Positions 16,539 to 25,701 of a stretch of DNA of 64,000 bases are shown here, one piece after another. The stretch is from UBA8389 sp035719105 (lineage in GTDB: Bacteria; Bacteroidota; Bacteroidia; Bacteroidales; UBA1402): NCBI GenBank assembly GCA_035719105.1, contig DASTGN010000005.1, forward strand, positions 1 to 64,000. Direction: 5' to 3'. Below the pieces are notes generated by a model. The model was not told the DNA's origin. It saw nothing but the letters and a program-made list of their open reading frames with translations, and did not search any database. The translations under genes were made by a program, and so were the position numbers. Position 1 is the first letter of the stretch. Each line of letters starts with the position of its first letter.

Positions 16539-19034
16539 TTAGTCTATTTTCACGACTTCATATCCCGCATCAGCCACCGTCTTTTTCAATAGTTCATCAC
16601 TGATCTCACTTGAAACGTTCAAGGTGGCCGTTTTCTCAGCAAGTTTCACGTGTGCTTCAACGCCATCAAGACCATTCAGTGCTTTTTCAACGCGCGCTGA
16701 ACAATGCATGCAAGTCATGCCTTCAATATGCAATACTTTGGTTTTCATATCCTTAATAATTATTGGTTTTATAATTTCTTCGTTGGAAGATTCGTTTTTC
16801 GTTAATTTGAAACCTCTGAGCCTCAAAGCGTTGGCCACTACCGTCACCGAACTGAAACTCATTGCGGCAGCTGCAATCATGGGACTTAGTGTCCATCCGA
16901 ACCAAGTGTAAAAGACACCTGCAGCCAATGGAATACCTAAGATGTTGTAAAAGAATGCCCAAAATAAGTTTTGACGAATGTTTTGGATGACTGCTTTACT
17001 CAGTCGAATGGCAGAAAGCACATCATTCAAGTCGTTGCGCATCAGCACAATATCTGCCGATTCGATGGCAATGTCCGAACCAGCGCCAATGGCTACGCCA
17101 ACGTCCGCCCTTGCCAATGCTGGCGCATCGTTGATTCCGTCACCCACCATCATCACCGTTTTGCCCGAAGCTTGAAGGGAAGCAATCTTTTTTTCCTTAT
17201 CAGTTGGTAACACTCCCGCAATTACTTGTGAAAGTCCCAATTCTTTTTGGAGTGCCTGGGCTGTTTCAAGACGGTCACCAGTAAGCATCACCACTTCAAG
17301 TCCCATCTTCAGTAGACCTTGAACAGCTTGACGGCTGCCGGGTTTAAGGACATCTGCGACGGCAATGGTTCCGAGCAAACGGGTTTCGTCCGCTACGAAA
17401 AGCAACGTCTTGCCTTCGTGGGCAAGGGCAAGGGGCGAATCTGTCAAAGAAAGACCTTGATCCTGCATCAAAGACTCATTACCAACAAAATAAGTTTTGT
17501 CCAAAAGGCCACTAACACCCTTTCCTGGAATCGCTTCGAAATGTTTGACATCCGGTAATTCCAAATTGGAGGCAGCCTCCAGCAAAGCCTTCGCTAGCGG
17601 ATGTTCGGAGCGACTTTCCAGAGCCGCGGCAACTTTCAATAAAAAGTCCGTCGAAATGCCGTCAGCTGGTAAAACATCCGTTACAGTGGGTTTGCCCAGC
17701 GTTAAGGTTCCGGTTTTGTCTAAAACCACCGTTTGAACATGTTGCGCAATTTCCAGTGCTTCACCCGATTTATAGAGCAAACCACCAGAAGCGCCCTTGC
17801 CAGTACCCACCATAATGGCTACCGGTGTTGCCAAACCCAGTGCACATGGACAGGATATGACGAGAATGGAAATCCCGATGGACAAGGCAAACGAAAATGG
17901 ATAACCCAACAACAACCAGACGATGACTGCCAAAACGGCCAATGTCATGACAATCGGTACAAAAACACGACTTATTTGATCGGCTAAACGTGAAACGGGG
18001 GCTTTGGAAGTGGAAGCCTCTTCCACCAAACGAACCATTTGAGCCAAGGTGGTATCCGCTCCTACCCGAGTTGCTTGATAAACCAAGGAACCGGTTTGGT
18101 TGACTGAAGCCGACAGAATACGGTCGTTCACCGTTTTCTCAATCGGCAGGCTTTCACCCGTCAGGGCAGATTCGTCCATGGATGAACGACCGCTAATCAC
18201 TGTGCCGTCTACAGGAGCCAACTGGCCTGGTTTCAAAACGACTTCGTCACCAACCCGAACTTCCTGAATGGGTATTTGCACAGCAACGCCGTCCCTCAAC
18301 ACCAAGGCGGTCTTGGGTCCCAAATCCAACAATTTGCGAATGGCTTCCGTAGTCTTGCCTTTTGAACGAGCTTCCAAAAATTTTCCGAGCGTCACCAACG
18401 TCAAAATGGTGGCGGCAGATTCAAAATAAAGGTTGTGCATCAATTCATAGACCTTCAACTGGTCCCCATTTCCTGCAGCTACACCTAATTGATACATCAC
18501 CCAGACACCATAAACGACTGCGGCCGTTGAACCCGTCGCCACCAATGCGTCCATGTTGGGCGCTCTGTGCCAAAGGGATTTAAATCCATGTTGGAAGAAG
18601 GCTCTGTTCAGATATAGAATGGGTAAAGTCAATAAAAACTGAGTCAATACGAATGCCTGGATACCGGCATAATTTGTCAGAAAATCAGGTAAAGGTAAGC
18701 CCAACATATGCCCCATGGAAAGGTACATGAGTGGCAATAAAAACAACACCGACCACCAAAAACGACTTTTCATGGAAGAAACTTCGTGGTCGAGGATTAT
18801 CGGCTTTGGCTTTTCAATAACCGATTGAACAGAAGCTTCATACCCTGCCTTTTCCACCGATTTTTCAATTTGTCCGACGTCTGTCTTTTCCGAATCGTAG
18901 GTCACCACCATGCTGTTGGTGAGCAATTGAACGTGCACCTCCAGAACACCTTCCTGTTTTCCGACATTCCGTTCAATGGCTCCAGCACAAGCAGCACAGG
19001 TCATTCCGGTTACATCAAACTTTTTAGTTTCCAT
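16539..19034 (-). CDS. copA: Copper-exporting P1B ATPase with N- and C-terminal metal-binding domains
   Basis: 831 residues from the ATG giving METKKFD; an ATG seven codons earlier is possible but adds no conserved sequence. N-terminal HMA domain with GMTCAAC at 10-16, eight membrane segments, actuator TGES, the metal-site CPC in SCPCALGLATP, phosphorylation motif DKTGTLT, and GDGINDAPALARADVG. It pumps Cu(I) out of the cytosol. Unusually, after the last membrane helix there is a second complete HMA domain (final 69 residues, GMTCMHC), equal in size to a free CopZ chaperone. An in-frame ATG at 16748, preceded by AAGGA, opens exactly this domain. The gene appears monocistronic, divergent from a BASS transporter. 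Confidence 0.95.
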   Translation of the reverse strand: METKKFDVTGMTCAACAGAIERNVGKQEGVLEVHVQLLTNSMVVTYDSEKTDVGQIEKSVEKAGYEASVQSVIEKPKPIILDHEVSSMKSRFWWSVLFLLPLMYLSMGHMLGLPLPDFLTNYAGIQAFVLTQFLLTLPILYLNRAFFQHGFKSLWHRAPNMDALVATGSTAAVVYGVWVMYQLGVAAGNGDQLKVYELMHNLYFESAATILTLVTLGKFLEARSKGKTTEAIRKLLDLGPKTALVLRDGVAVQIPIQEVRVGDEVVLKPGQLAPVDGTVISGRSSMDESALTGESLPIEKTVNDRILSASVNQTGSLVYQATRVGADTTLAQMVRLVEEASTSKAPVSRLADQISRVFVPIVMTLAVLAVIVWLLLGYPFSFALSIGISILVISCPCALGLATPVAIMVGTGKGASGGLLYKSGEALEIAQHVQTVVLDKTGTLTLGKPTVTDVLPADGISTDFLLKVAAALESRSEHPLAKALLEAASNLELPDVKHFEAIPGKGVSGLLDKTYFVGNESLMQDQGLSLTDSPLALAHEGKTLLFVADETRLLGTIAVADVLKPGSRQAVQGLLKMGLEVVMLTGDRLETAQALQKELGLSQVIAGVLPTDKEKKIASLQASGKTVMMVGDGINDAPALARADVGVAIGAGSDIAIESADIVLMRNDLNDVLSAIRLSKAVIQNIRQNLFWAFFYNILGIPLAAGVFYTWFGWTLSPMIAAAAMSFSSVTVVANALRLRGFKLTKNESSNEEIIKPIIIKDMKTKVLHIEGMTCMHCSARVEKALNGLDGVEAHVKLAEKTATLNVSSEISDELLKKTVADAGYEVVKID

Positions 19035-19101
19035 TGTAAATATTTTACATTGCAAAATTAATCAATGACATCAACTATCGCAACAGTTTCTTCAAAAATC
19101 G

Positions 19102-19109
19102 TACCTTTA
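19102..19109 (+). promoter_or_regulatory. Weak -7 box before the BASS transporter
   Basis: TACCTTTA differs from TAnnTTTG at the last base; it lies 35 bases before the ATG at 19145. No -33 match was found. Confidence 0.35.
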
Positions 19110-19144
19110 CAACCTCTATTCCGTTTTGGCAGTAACAATATCGT

Positions 19145-20044
19145 ATGAATTCATTACTCAAATTTCTGAAAAACTGGTCATTGCCCTTAGCAATGCTCGC
19201 TGGTATAGCCTTCTACCGTTTCTTTGACCATCTGGCCGCGCTCACTCCCTATCTGATTTTTTCGATGTTGTTGTTGACATTTGCCAAATTGACACCCCGC
19301 AAAGTGCGGTTCAGTCCCTTACACATTTGGTTGGTACTCATTCAATTGGTAGGTTGCCTGCTTGTTTATTTCTTATTGTACAAGTCGGATGCGGTTTGGG
19401 CAGAGAGTGCCCTGATTTGCGTTTTGGCCCCAACAGCGACCTCAGCAGCCGTCGTTACCGGCATGTTGGGCGGCAGCGTCGCCTGCCTGACCACCTATAC
19501 GCTCATCGGCAACCTCATGATTGCCGTAGCAGCTCCCATTATTTTTTCCCTAATCGGTCCACAAAGCGACCTGGTATTTTTGGATTCCTTTCTAAAAATT
19601 TTGGGAAAAGTCGCCCCCTTGTTGATCACGCCCCTCCTACTTGCCTGGTTTATGCAACGCTTTACCCCAAAGGCACATTCGAAACTATTGAAGCTCAACC
19701 ACCTGGCTTTTTACCTGTGGACCATCGCATTGGCCATTGTTACCGGTAAGACCGTCAGCTTTTTAGTCGATCAGGAAAATCCAAACGTCGGGATGGAATT
19801 GCTCATAGCCGGTACTTCTTTGGTTATCTGTTTGTTGCAATTTTTTGGAGGCAAAAAAATAGGAAGTCTATACAACAAACGCATCTCGGGAGGACAAGCC
19901 TTGGGTCAAAAAAATACCGTTTTAGCCATTTGGATGGCGCAAACGTTTTTATCGCCGGTTGCATCGCTGGGGCCGGCAGCTTATGTACTGTGGCAAAACA
20001 TTTTCAACTCCTGGCAGTTGTATCGCAGGAGAAAAAATAATTAA
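19145..20044 (+). CDS. Bile acid:sodium symporter (BASS)-family membrane transporter
   Basis: 299 residues with about nine to ten hydrophobic helices. The segments APTATSAAVVTGMLGG and LAIWMAQTFLSPVASLGPAAY match the paired crossover motifs of BASS-fold transporters. The substrate is unknown; in bacteria the family carries organic anions such as pantoate or steroid acids. It stands alone between copA and an Rrf2 regulator, whose own promoter follows. Confidence 0.78.
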   Translation: MNSLLKFLKNWSLPLAMLAGIAFYRFFDHLAALTPYLIFSMLLLTFAKLTPRKVRFSPLHIWLVLIQLVGCLLVYFLLYKSDAVWAESALICVLAPTATSAAVVTGMLGGSVACLTTYTLIGNLMIAVAAPIIFSLIGPQSDLVFLDSFLKILGKVAPLLITPLLLAWFMQRFTPKAHSKLLKLNHLAFYLWTIALAIVTGKTVSFLVDQENPNVGMELLIAGTSLVICLLQFFGGKKIGSLYNKRISGGQALGQKNTVLAIWMAQTFLSPVASLGPAAYVLWQNIFNSWQLYRRRKNN

Positions 20045-20066
20045 CGTATATTAACTTATTAAAGGG

Positions 20067-20095
20067 TTGTATTCTACCAATTGCGTTTAACTTTG
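20067..20095 (+). promoter_or_regulatory. Promoter of the Rrf2 regulator gene
   Basis: TTG at 20067 and TAACTTTG at 20088-20095 (exact TAnnTTTG) are separated by 18 bases. The ATG follows 29 bases later. Confidence 0.6.
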
Positions 20096-20124
20096 CGGGA
20101 TATAATACTCACTTGTAGCATATT

Positions 20125-20538
20125 ATGAAATTAAGCAAAACTTCCGAATACGCCTTGCGCATTCTTATTTACATGGGTAAAGATGTACAACGGTTGTATT
20201 CTGCCAAACAATTGGTGGAAGCGCTTGCCATTTCAGACAAATACCTGCGAAGATTAATGACTGACCTGACTAAATCGGGGATTGTCGCCAGCATACAAGG
20301 AAGAGATGGCGGTTATGTGATTGCCAAAAGACCAGAAGAAATCAAATTGGCAGACATTATTGAAGCCATTGAAGGAATGGACAAATACACTGGTTGCCTG
20401 TTGGGATTTGAAAATTGCAGCGACGATAAACCCTGCGCACTACACACGTCATTGGGACCCATTCGGGAAGAATTCTTTCGAGTCTTTACTCAGAAATCGC
20501 TGAACGACCTGGATTACAACATCATAGGCAAGTACTAA
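20125..20538 (+). CDS. Rrf2-family transcriptional regulator with Fe-S type cysteines
   Basis: 137 residues. N-terminal winged helix (KTSEYALRILIYMG; GRDGGYVIAKRPEEI as the wing). Three cysteines at 91, 98 and 104 match the cluster-binding arrangement of IscR/NsrR/RsrR proteins, so it probably senses iron, redox or NO. No isc/suf or NO genes are beside it. rlmH lies convergent 15 bases downstream. Confidence 0.9.
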   Translation: MKLSKTSEYALRILIYMGKDVQRLYSAKQLVEALAISDKYLRRLMTDLTKSGIVASIQGRDGGYVIAKRPEEIKLADIIEAIEGMDKYTGCLLGFENCSDDKPCALHTSLGPIREEFFRVFTQKSLNDLDYNIIGKY

Positions 20539-20553
20539 TCCTTATTCAACGCA

Positions 20554-21027
20554 TCAGGAATGATGGTAGGGTTCACCTTTGATAATGGTCATAGCCCTGT
20601 AGAACTGTTCCAAAATGAAAACTCGTACCATTTGGTGTGAAAAAGTCATTTTAGAAAGCGAAATTCGTTCTGAACACGATTCGTAAACCGACGGTGCGAA
20701 TCCATAAGGCCCACCCACTACAAAAATCAGATTTCGAACCCCTGCATTCATTTTTTTTTGCAAGTATCCGGCAAAACTTTCAGACGGATGCTGGGCTCCG
20801 TTTTCATCCAATAGGACCATGACATCGCCCGGTTTGTTCCATGCCAAAATGGATTCAGCCTCCTTGGCTTTTATTTGTTCCTCCGTCAAATTCTTGGCAG
20901 CCTTTAAATCGGGTATGACAACCAGCTGAAAAGGCAAATAATGTTTCAACCTCTTTTCATAATCCGCCACAGCCGTCTGTATCCACGCCTCGTTGGTCTT
21001 ACCGACCACCAGTAAAATCAGTTTCAT
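20554..21027 (-). CDS. rlmH: 23S rRNA pseudouridine-1915 N3-methyltransferase
   Basis: 157 residues from the ATG giving MKLILLVVGKT; the longer open frame upstream lies in the divergent nadC region and is not conserved. SPOUT fold with the knot motifs LIFVVGGPYGF and LSKMTFSHQMVRVFILEQFYRA, ending in PYHHS. It methylates pseudouridine 1915 of 23S rRNA using SAM. It is divergent from nadC. Confidence 0.96.
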   Translation of the reverse strand: MKLILLVVGKTNEAWIQTAVADYEKRLKHYLPFQLVVIPDLKAAKNLTEEQIKAKEAESILAWNKPGDVMVLLDENGAQHPSESFAGYLQKKMNAGVRNLIFVVGGPYGFAPSVYESCSERISLSKMTFSHQMVRVFILEQFYRAMTIIKGEPYHHS

Positions 21028-21080
21028 TGAGTCACTTTTGTAATTGCAACGAAGATAGGGAACATTTCGGTCAAAATGCT

Positions 21081-21088
21081 TATTTTTG
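21081..21088 (+). promoter_or_regulatory. -7 box for nadC
   Basis: TATTTTTG fits TAnnTTTG, 24 bases before the ATG at 21113. A TTG at 21086 that would extend the nadC frame lies inside it, supporting the later start. Confidence 0.5.
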
Positions 21089-21112
21089 TTTTTCCAAAAA
21101 ACGATAGAAACC

Positions 21113-21952
21113 ATGCGTGAAGACCTGATTCCCTTTCTCCAGCGTGCTTTTGCCGAAGATATCGGCGACGGCGACCATACTACCCTTTCCAGCATCCCCG
21201 CTAACGCAAGGGGCAAATCCAGACTCATCATCAAAGAAGCAGGTGTTGTTGCAGGTGTTGAAGTAGCCAAAGAAGTATTCCATTATTTCGACCCCGAACT
21301 CCAAGTGACCCAATTCATTACTGATGGCAGCGAAGTAAAACCCGGTGACATTGTCTTTGAAGTTGAAGGTCGCGTGCATTCGTTACTGCAGACTGAACGA
21401 TTGATGCTCAACATCATGCAACGAATGAGCGGTGTGGCTACGGTCACCCGTAAATACGTGAAGGAACTCGAAGGTACTCATACACGCGTGCTCGACACCC
21501 GGAAAACCACTCCCGGAATGCGTTTACTCGAGAAAGAAGCTGTCAAATTGGGTGGTGGAGTCAATCATCGCATTGGCTTGTACGATATGATTCTGCTCAA
21601 AGACAATCATGTGGATTTTGCAGGAGGCATCGAAAACGCCATTCATCGGGCACAAGATTATTTGAAAGCAAAAGGAAAAAACTTAAAAATCGAAATCGAA
21701 GTTCGTTCGCTCAAGGAACTGGAACAAGTTATGGAAGTGGGCGGTGTCGACCGAATCATGTTGGATAATTTCGACCTGAGAACCACTCGCGAAGCTGTAA
21801 AACGCATTGATGGCCAGTACGAAACCGAATCTTCGGGTGGTATCACCTTTTCTACGCTTCGTCAATACGCCGAATGCGGAGTCGATTTCATATCCGTTGG
21901 TGCACTGACTCATTCTGTCAAAAGTTTAGACATTAGTTTTAAAGCCATTTAA
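21113..21952 (+). CDS. nadC: Nicotinate-nucleotide pyrophosphorylase (quinolinate phosphoribosyltransferase)
   Basis: 279 residues. N-terminal FAEDIGDGDHTT, then LDTRKTTPGMRLLEKEAVKLGG with substrate-binding Arg/Lys residues, NHRIGLYDMILLKDNH, and IEVEVRS-like and ESSGGI motifs. It joins quinolinate and PRPP to give nicotinate mononucleotide in de novo NAD synthesis. nhaD begins 14 bases after its stop and may be co-transcribed. Confidence 0.96.
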   Translation: MREDLIPFLQRAFAEDIGDGDHTTLSSIPANARGKSRLIIKEAGVVAGVEVAKEVFHYFDPELQVTQFITDGSEVKPGDIVFEVEGRVHSLLQTERLMLNIMQRMSGVATVTRKYVKELEGTHTRVLDTRKTTPGMRLLEKEAVKLGGGVNHRIGLYDMILLKDNHVDFAGGIENAIHRAQDYLKAKGKNLKIEIEVRSLKELEQVMEVGGVDRIMLDNFDLRTTREAVKRIDGQYETESSGGITFSTLRQYAECGVDFISVGALTHSVKSLDISFKAI

Positions 21953-21966
21953 ACAACAATTCTACC

Positions 21967-23238
21967 ATGGTAACACTGATTGCTCTGATTTTCGTATTCG
22001 GCTACCTTGCCATTGCTTTGGAACATCCGCTAAAAATCAATAAAACAGCAATCGCACTACTCATCGGTGTTTTGTGTTGGACCGTGTACATGCTGGCGTC
22101 ACCAGACAAAAACGCGATCAATGTACAGCTGGGCGAACATCTGGGGAACCTTTCTCAAATTCTATTTTTCTTACTTGGCGCCATGACCATCGTTGAAATG
22201 GTCGACGCACACGACGGTTTCCGCATCATCACGAAGGTCATCGTTCAGACTAAAAAAACCAGTCTGTTGTGGATCATCGGTATCATTTCATTTTTCTTGT
22301 CTTCCGTATTGGACAACATGACCACGACCATTGTCATCGTTTCTTTATTGCGGAAACTCATACACGACCCAAAGGACCGAATGCTTTTTGCAGGCGTGGT
22401 GGTCATCGCCGCCAATGCAGGAGGCGCCTGGACACCAATCGGAGACGTAACGACAACCATGCTCTGGATTGGCAATCAAATCTCCACCGGCAACATCATG
22501 GTGAAGCTTTTCCTTCCCAGCATGGCCTGTTTGGTTGTTCCACTGATATTTTTGTCGTTTAAATTGAAGGGAACGGTAGAACGCCCCAAAGAAGTCATAG
22601 AAAAACATAAGGAGAACCTAACTGTTAAAGAACAGAATATCTTGTTTTTTTCAGGAATCGGCGCCCTTATTTTCGTTCCCATTTTTAAGACCTATACCCA
22701 TTTGCCGCCTTATTTAGGCATGTTATTTGGAGTGTCAGCCATTTGGATTCTCACGGAAATCATGCACAAAGGAAAGCCCACAGACATCAAAGGCCCGCTT
22801 TCTGTCAATGGTGCCTTGCATCGGATTGACACGGCAACCATCCTCTTTTTCCTTGGAATCCTGCTGAGCATTGCCGCTTTAGAAGCCACCGAAATCCTTC
22901 CCAACTTAGCAGCCTGGATGAACAAGACCATTCACAGTCAAAGCGTCATCGCCATTGCCATCGGACTGCTTTCGGCTGTTGTGGACAATGTACCTTTAGT
23001 GGCTGCCTGTCAAGGCATGTACAGCTATCCGACCGACCACTTCTTTTGGGAATTCATTGCCTTTACTGCCGGAACCGGGGGTAGCATTCTAATCATCGGT
23101 TCAGCCGCAGGTGTTGCTGCCATGGGCATGGAAAAGATTGACTTCATTTGGTATATGAAGAAAATCAGTTTATTGGCAGCACTCGGTTTTTTTGCAGGTT
23201 GCGCGGTCTATCTGTTGGAAATCTTCTTAATCGGATAA
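21967..23238 (+). CDS. nhaD: NhaD-type sodium:proton antiporter
   Basis: 423 residues with 11-13 hydrophobic helices. Family motifs: SVLDNMTTTIVIVSLLRKL, AANAGGAWTPIGDVTTTMLWIG, SAVVDNVPLVAACQGMY and GTGGSILIIGSAAGVAAMG. It exchanges Na+ (or Li+) for protons at the inner membrane for salt and alkali tolerance. It ends 24 bases before a convergent gene, with no clear hairpin between. Confidence 0.93.
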   Translation: MVTLIALIFVFGYLAIALEHPLKINKTAIALLIGVLCWTVYMLASPDKNAINVQLGEHLGNLSQILFFLLGAMTIVEMVDAHDGFRIITKVIVQTKKTSLLWIIGIISFFLSSVLDNMTTTIVIVSLLRKLIHDPKDRMLFAGVVVIAANAGGAWTPIGDVTTTMLWIGNQISTGNIMVKLFLPSMACLVVPLIFLSFKLKGTVERPKEVIEKHKENLTVKEQNILFFSGIGALIFVPIFKTYTHLPPYLGMLFGVSAIWILTEIMHKGKPTDIKGPLSVNGALHRIDTATILFFLGILLSIAALEATEILPNLAAWMNKTIHSQSVIAIAIGLLSAVVDNVPLVAACQGMYSYPTDHFFWEFIAFTAGTGGSILIIGSAAGVAAMGMEKIDFIWYMKKISLLAALGFFAGCAVYLLEIFLIG

Positions 23239-23262
23239 CCCTCTTAAACAGCGGATTAGACT

Positions 23263-25113
23263 CTATCTTTTCATAAAGTCATGGTGCAAATACTGCGTAA
23301 ATCCCTTTGCAAAATGAATCAGTGAATCTTTACGGGCTGGATTATTTAAATAAAAGAGCGTCTGCTGTTTCGATTCCAGATTTTCAAAAAAACCAATACC
23401 CGACGATAAGAATCCCCAACCGTCATCTCGAAAGTAAAACGCGAACGGTCTTGGACCAAAAATGTTTTTTGCAAACATCGACGGCTTGGGTTTCCATCCC
23501 AATTGCTGAACCAACGTTGGTGTCAAATCCGTTTGCATGCAAATTGTCTGAATCGTTTTGACTGAATCGACCACCCCACCAATCCACAACATGGGTATCC
23601 GATAGGTGGCAGGTTCCTCCACGGTAGTGGGACCAGGTTCCCTCGAAGTATGGTCTGCGGTAATGATGACCAACGTGTTCTTCCAGTTTGGACGGTTTTT
23701 GAGTTTGTCAATGAATGCTCCCAGACTTTGGTCGGTATACGAAACAGCGTTCAAATATTTCTCGCGTCCACCACTGCCGGGAATCTTTTCGTAGTTTGGT
23801 ATGTCGAATGGTTCATGACTGCTCAACGTATAAATAATGCTGAAATAGGGTTTCATCTTTTTGTCTAAATCCTTAAAGGCACGATCAAAGACGTATGCGT
23901 CTGGCGCACCCCATTTTTGCAAAGTGGAAACATTCAAGGGGAAAGAATTCCGACTCACCATTTTTCGAATACCCGACTGCATGACAAGCATTTTTTGATT
24001 GTAGAAATCGGGGTCACCACCATAATAGAACGATCGATCGTAATCGTGTTCCGCAAAATAAGCAGGAAGCAAATCCAAATGTTTCATTTTGTCGGGATAC
24101 AACATGACAGAAGAGGCGCGCAATACGGCTGGATAAGAAGCCAATAAGGATGAGATGCCCTTGTCCGAACGATTGCCGGTGGAATAAAATGACGAAAAAA
24201 CCAAACCTTCTTTGCAAAAGCCATTGATGCGTGGGGTTATTCCTTTTAAACCGCCAAGTGGTTCAATCACTTTGTTCGAAAACGATTCCAAAATAACTAA
24301 AATGACATTGATGGGTTGATGGTCTTTGCTGTGAATGTACTTTGGGGCAGAAAACTGACTTAGTGCTTCGACGCCAGACAAGGCTTTTTCTGCACTTTTC
24401 AAATCCATATAATGTACTGGGTTCGAGTTGGTTTTATTATTCAGCAAAGCATAGCTGAAAGACCAGAAATAATTGCATGCCGCCTGATTGGCAAACAAAT
24501 TCTGACTGAAACATACACTGCTGAAATTCAGTGGAGAGGTGTCTATGCTACCCCGAATAGGCAGTATCAGAGCACCGGTCATTAAAAGGAAAACGGTCAT
24601 TTTTTTAAGGGATTCCGGCTTACGACGTCCTGAAATGATGGGAAAAAATCGTTTGTAAAGCCTAAAACTCAACAGCACCAGTCCAACTTCTCCAAAAACG
24701 ACAATACCCCATTGCATCAGATTCAAGGATGCAGCCATTTCGGCCGGATTTCCCAAATACGGAATGATTTGCCCATTCAACCGACAACCCCAAGCCGGAA
24801 ACAATCCGAAATCCAGGATACCCATCATCGTGACTGGTAGCAACAAAACGAAGGTGTAATAACGAATAATTTTTTCGATGTGCTCTAAATGAAATAAGGG
24901 TGACAGTGCCATCAATATACCGGGAAGAACAGTCAAATAGCCAGCCGCAGAAAGATCCATTCTGACACCCCATAAAAAGACACCGAACAAATCTTTCCAT
25001 CCAAGAGTCATACTACTGCCGATGTTGGCAATGAGAAAAATAATCTTGAAAGCAAAGAAATAGAGGAACCAGAATAGAAAATAGCGGAGAAAATAGTGGA
25101 TAGATCGTTTCAT
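23263..25113 (-). CDS. LTA-synthase/MdoB-like sulfatase-fold membrane enzyme
   Basis: 616 residues: five N-terminal membrane helices (to about residue 185) then an exported alkaline-phosphatase-fold domain. ILVILES (Glu276) is the first metal site, NRSDKG (Ser316) is in the place of the nucleophile, and VIITADHTSRE carries the second metal site. Relatives transfer phosphoglycerol or phosphoethanolamine to glycolipids or glycans. A Gram-negative cell has no lipoteichoic acid, so an envelope glycan or lipid is the likelier target. A YfcE-like phosphoesterase gene lies 23 bases upstream in the same direction. Confidence 0.88.
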   Translation of the reverse strand: MKRSIHYFLRYFLFWFLYFFAFKIIFLIANIGSSMTLGWKDLFGVFLWGVRMDLSAAGYLTVLPGILMALSPLFHLEHIEKIIRYYTFVLLLPVTMMGILDFGLFPAWGCRLNGQIIPYLGNPAEMAASLNLMQWGIVVFGEVGLVLLSFRLYKRFFPIISGRRKPESLKKMTVFLLMTGALILPIRGSIDTSPLNFSSVCFSQNLFANQAACNYFWSFSYALLNNKTNSNPVHYMDLKSAEKALSGVEALSQFSAPKYIHSKDHQPINVILVILESFSNKVIEPLGGLKGITPRINGFCKEGLVFSSFYSTGNRSDKGISSLLASYPAVLRASSVMLYPDKMKHLDLLPAYFAEHDYDRSFYYGGDPDFYNQKMLVMQSGIRKMVSRNSFPLNVSTLQKWGAPDAYVFDRAFKDLDKKMKPYFSIIYTLSSHEPFDIPNYEKIPGSGGREKYLNAVSYTDQSLGAFIDKLKNRPNWKNTLVIITADHTSREPGPTTVEEPATYRIPMLWIGGVVDSVKTIQTICMQTDLTPTLVQQLGWKPKPSMFAKNIFGPRPFAFYFRDDGWGFLSSGIGFFENLESKQQTLFYLNNPARKDSLIHFAKGFTQYLHHDFMKR

Positions 25114-25136
25114 GTTTTAATGGTTTCCTCTGTATA

Positions 25137-25631
25137 TCAACCTCTTGTGGCAAGTTCGATCAAATCCAGATGTTCGATGGCTCCGGCATTAATTTCAAAA
25201 CGGATCATGGTTCGGACGATGTGAAATCCCGAATTCCCTGCTGCACCCGGATTAATATGCAGCAAATCCCGCTTCTTGTCATACAAAACTTTAGCAATGT
25301 GTGAATGCCCACAAATGAACAAAGTCGGTTTCAACTCGTTTAGTTCTTTGATGATTTCAGGAGCGTATCGACCCGGATAACCTCCAATATGGGTAAGCAA
25401 CACCTTTTGCCCCTCGCAATCAAAAAACAGGTACCGAGGAAACGTCAGTCGTTCCATGTGACCATCGATGTTGCCATAAACAGCCCGTAACGGTTTGAAC
25501 TTGGCGAGCTCCCTGGCTACGAGGGTGGAACCAATGTCACCGGCATGCCAAATTTCATCGCAATCCTTAAAATGAACGAGGTACCGTTCATCCCAGTAAC
25601 CGTGCGTGTCCGAAAGCAAACCGATTTTCAT
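25137..25631 (-). CDS. YfcE/MJ0936-type metallophosphoesterase
   Basis: 164 residues from the ATG giving MKIGLLSDTHG. The five metal motifs are present: SDTHG, HAGDIG, VYGNIDG, THIGG and GHSH. Members hydrolyse phosphodiesters with two metal ions; the physiological substrate is unknown. The start at 25631 is chosen because the metal motif begins there; an upstream extension overlaps the promoter of the divergent DUF819 gene. It probably forms an operon with the LTA-synthase-like gene. Confidence 0.9.
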   Translation of the reverse strand: MKIGLLSDTHGYWDERYLVHFKDCDEIWHAGDIGSTLVARELAKFKPLRAVYGNIDGHMERLTFPRYLFFDCEGQKVLLTHIGGYPGRYAPEIIKELNELKPTLFICGHSHIAKVLYDKKRDLLHINPGAAGNSGFHIVRTMIRFEINAGAIEHLDLIELATRG

Positions 25632-25647
25632 CTTTGCATGTTTTTTG

Positions 25648-25655
25648 TATCTTTG
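25648..25655 (+). promoter_or_regulatory. -7 box for the DUF819-menG pair
   Basis: TATCTTTG, an exact TAnnTTTG match, 46 bases before the ATG at 25702. Confidence 0.5.
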
Positions 25656-25701
25656 AAGCAATAAAGAGACAAATTTAAAAAGAGTTATTCTAAAAGCAAC
25701 C

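Noticed and set aside
20554..21270. Longer rlmH start at 21270
   Set aside because: The extension runs antisense into nadC, has no conserved sequence, and the family start is the ATG at 21027.
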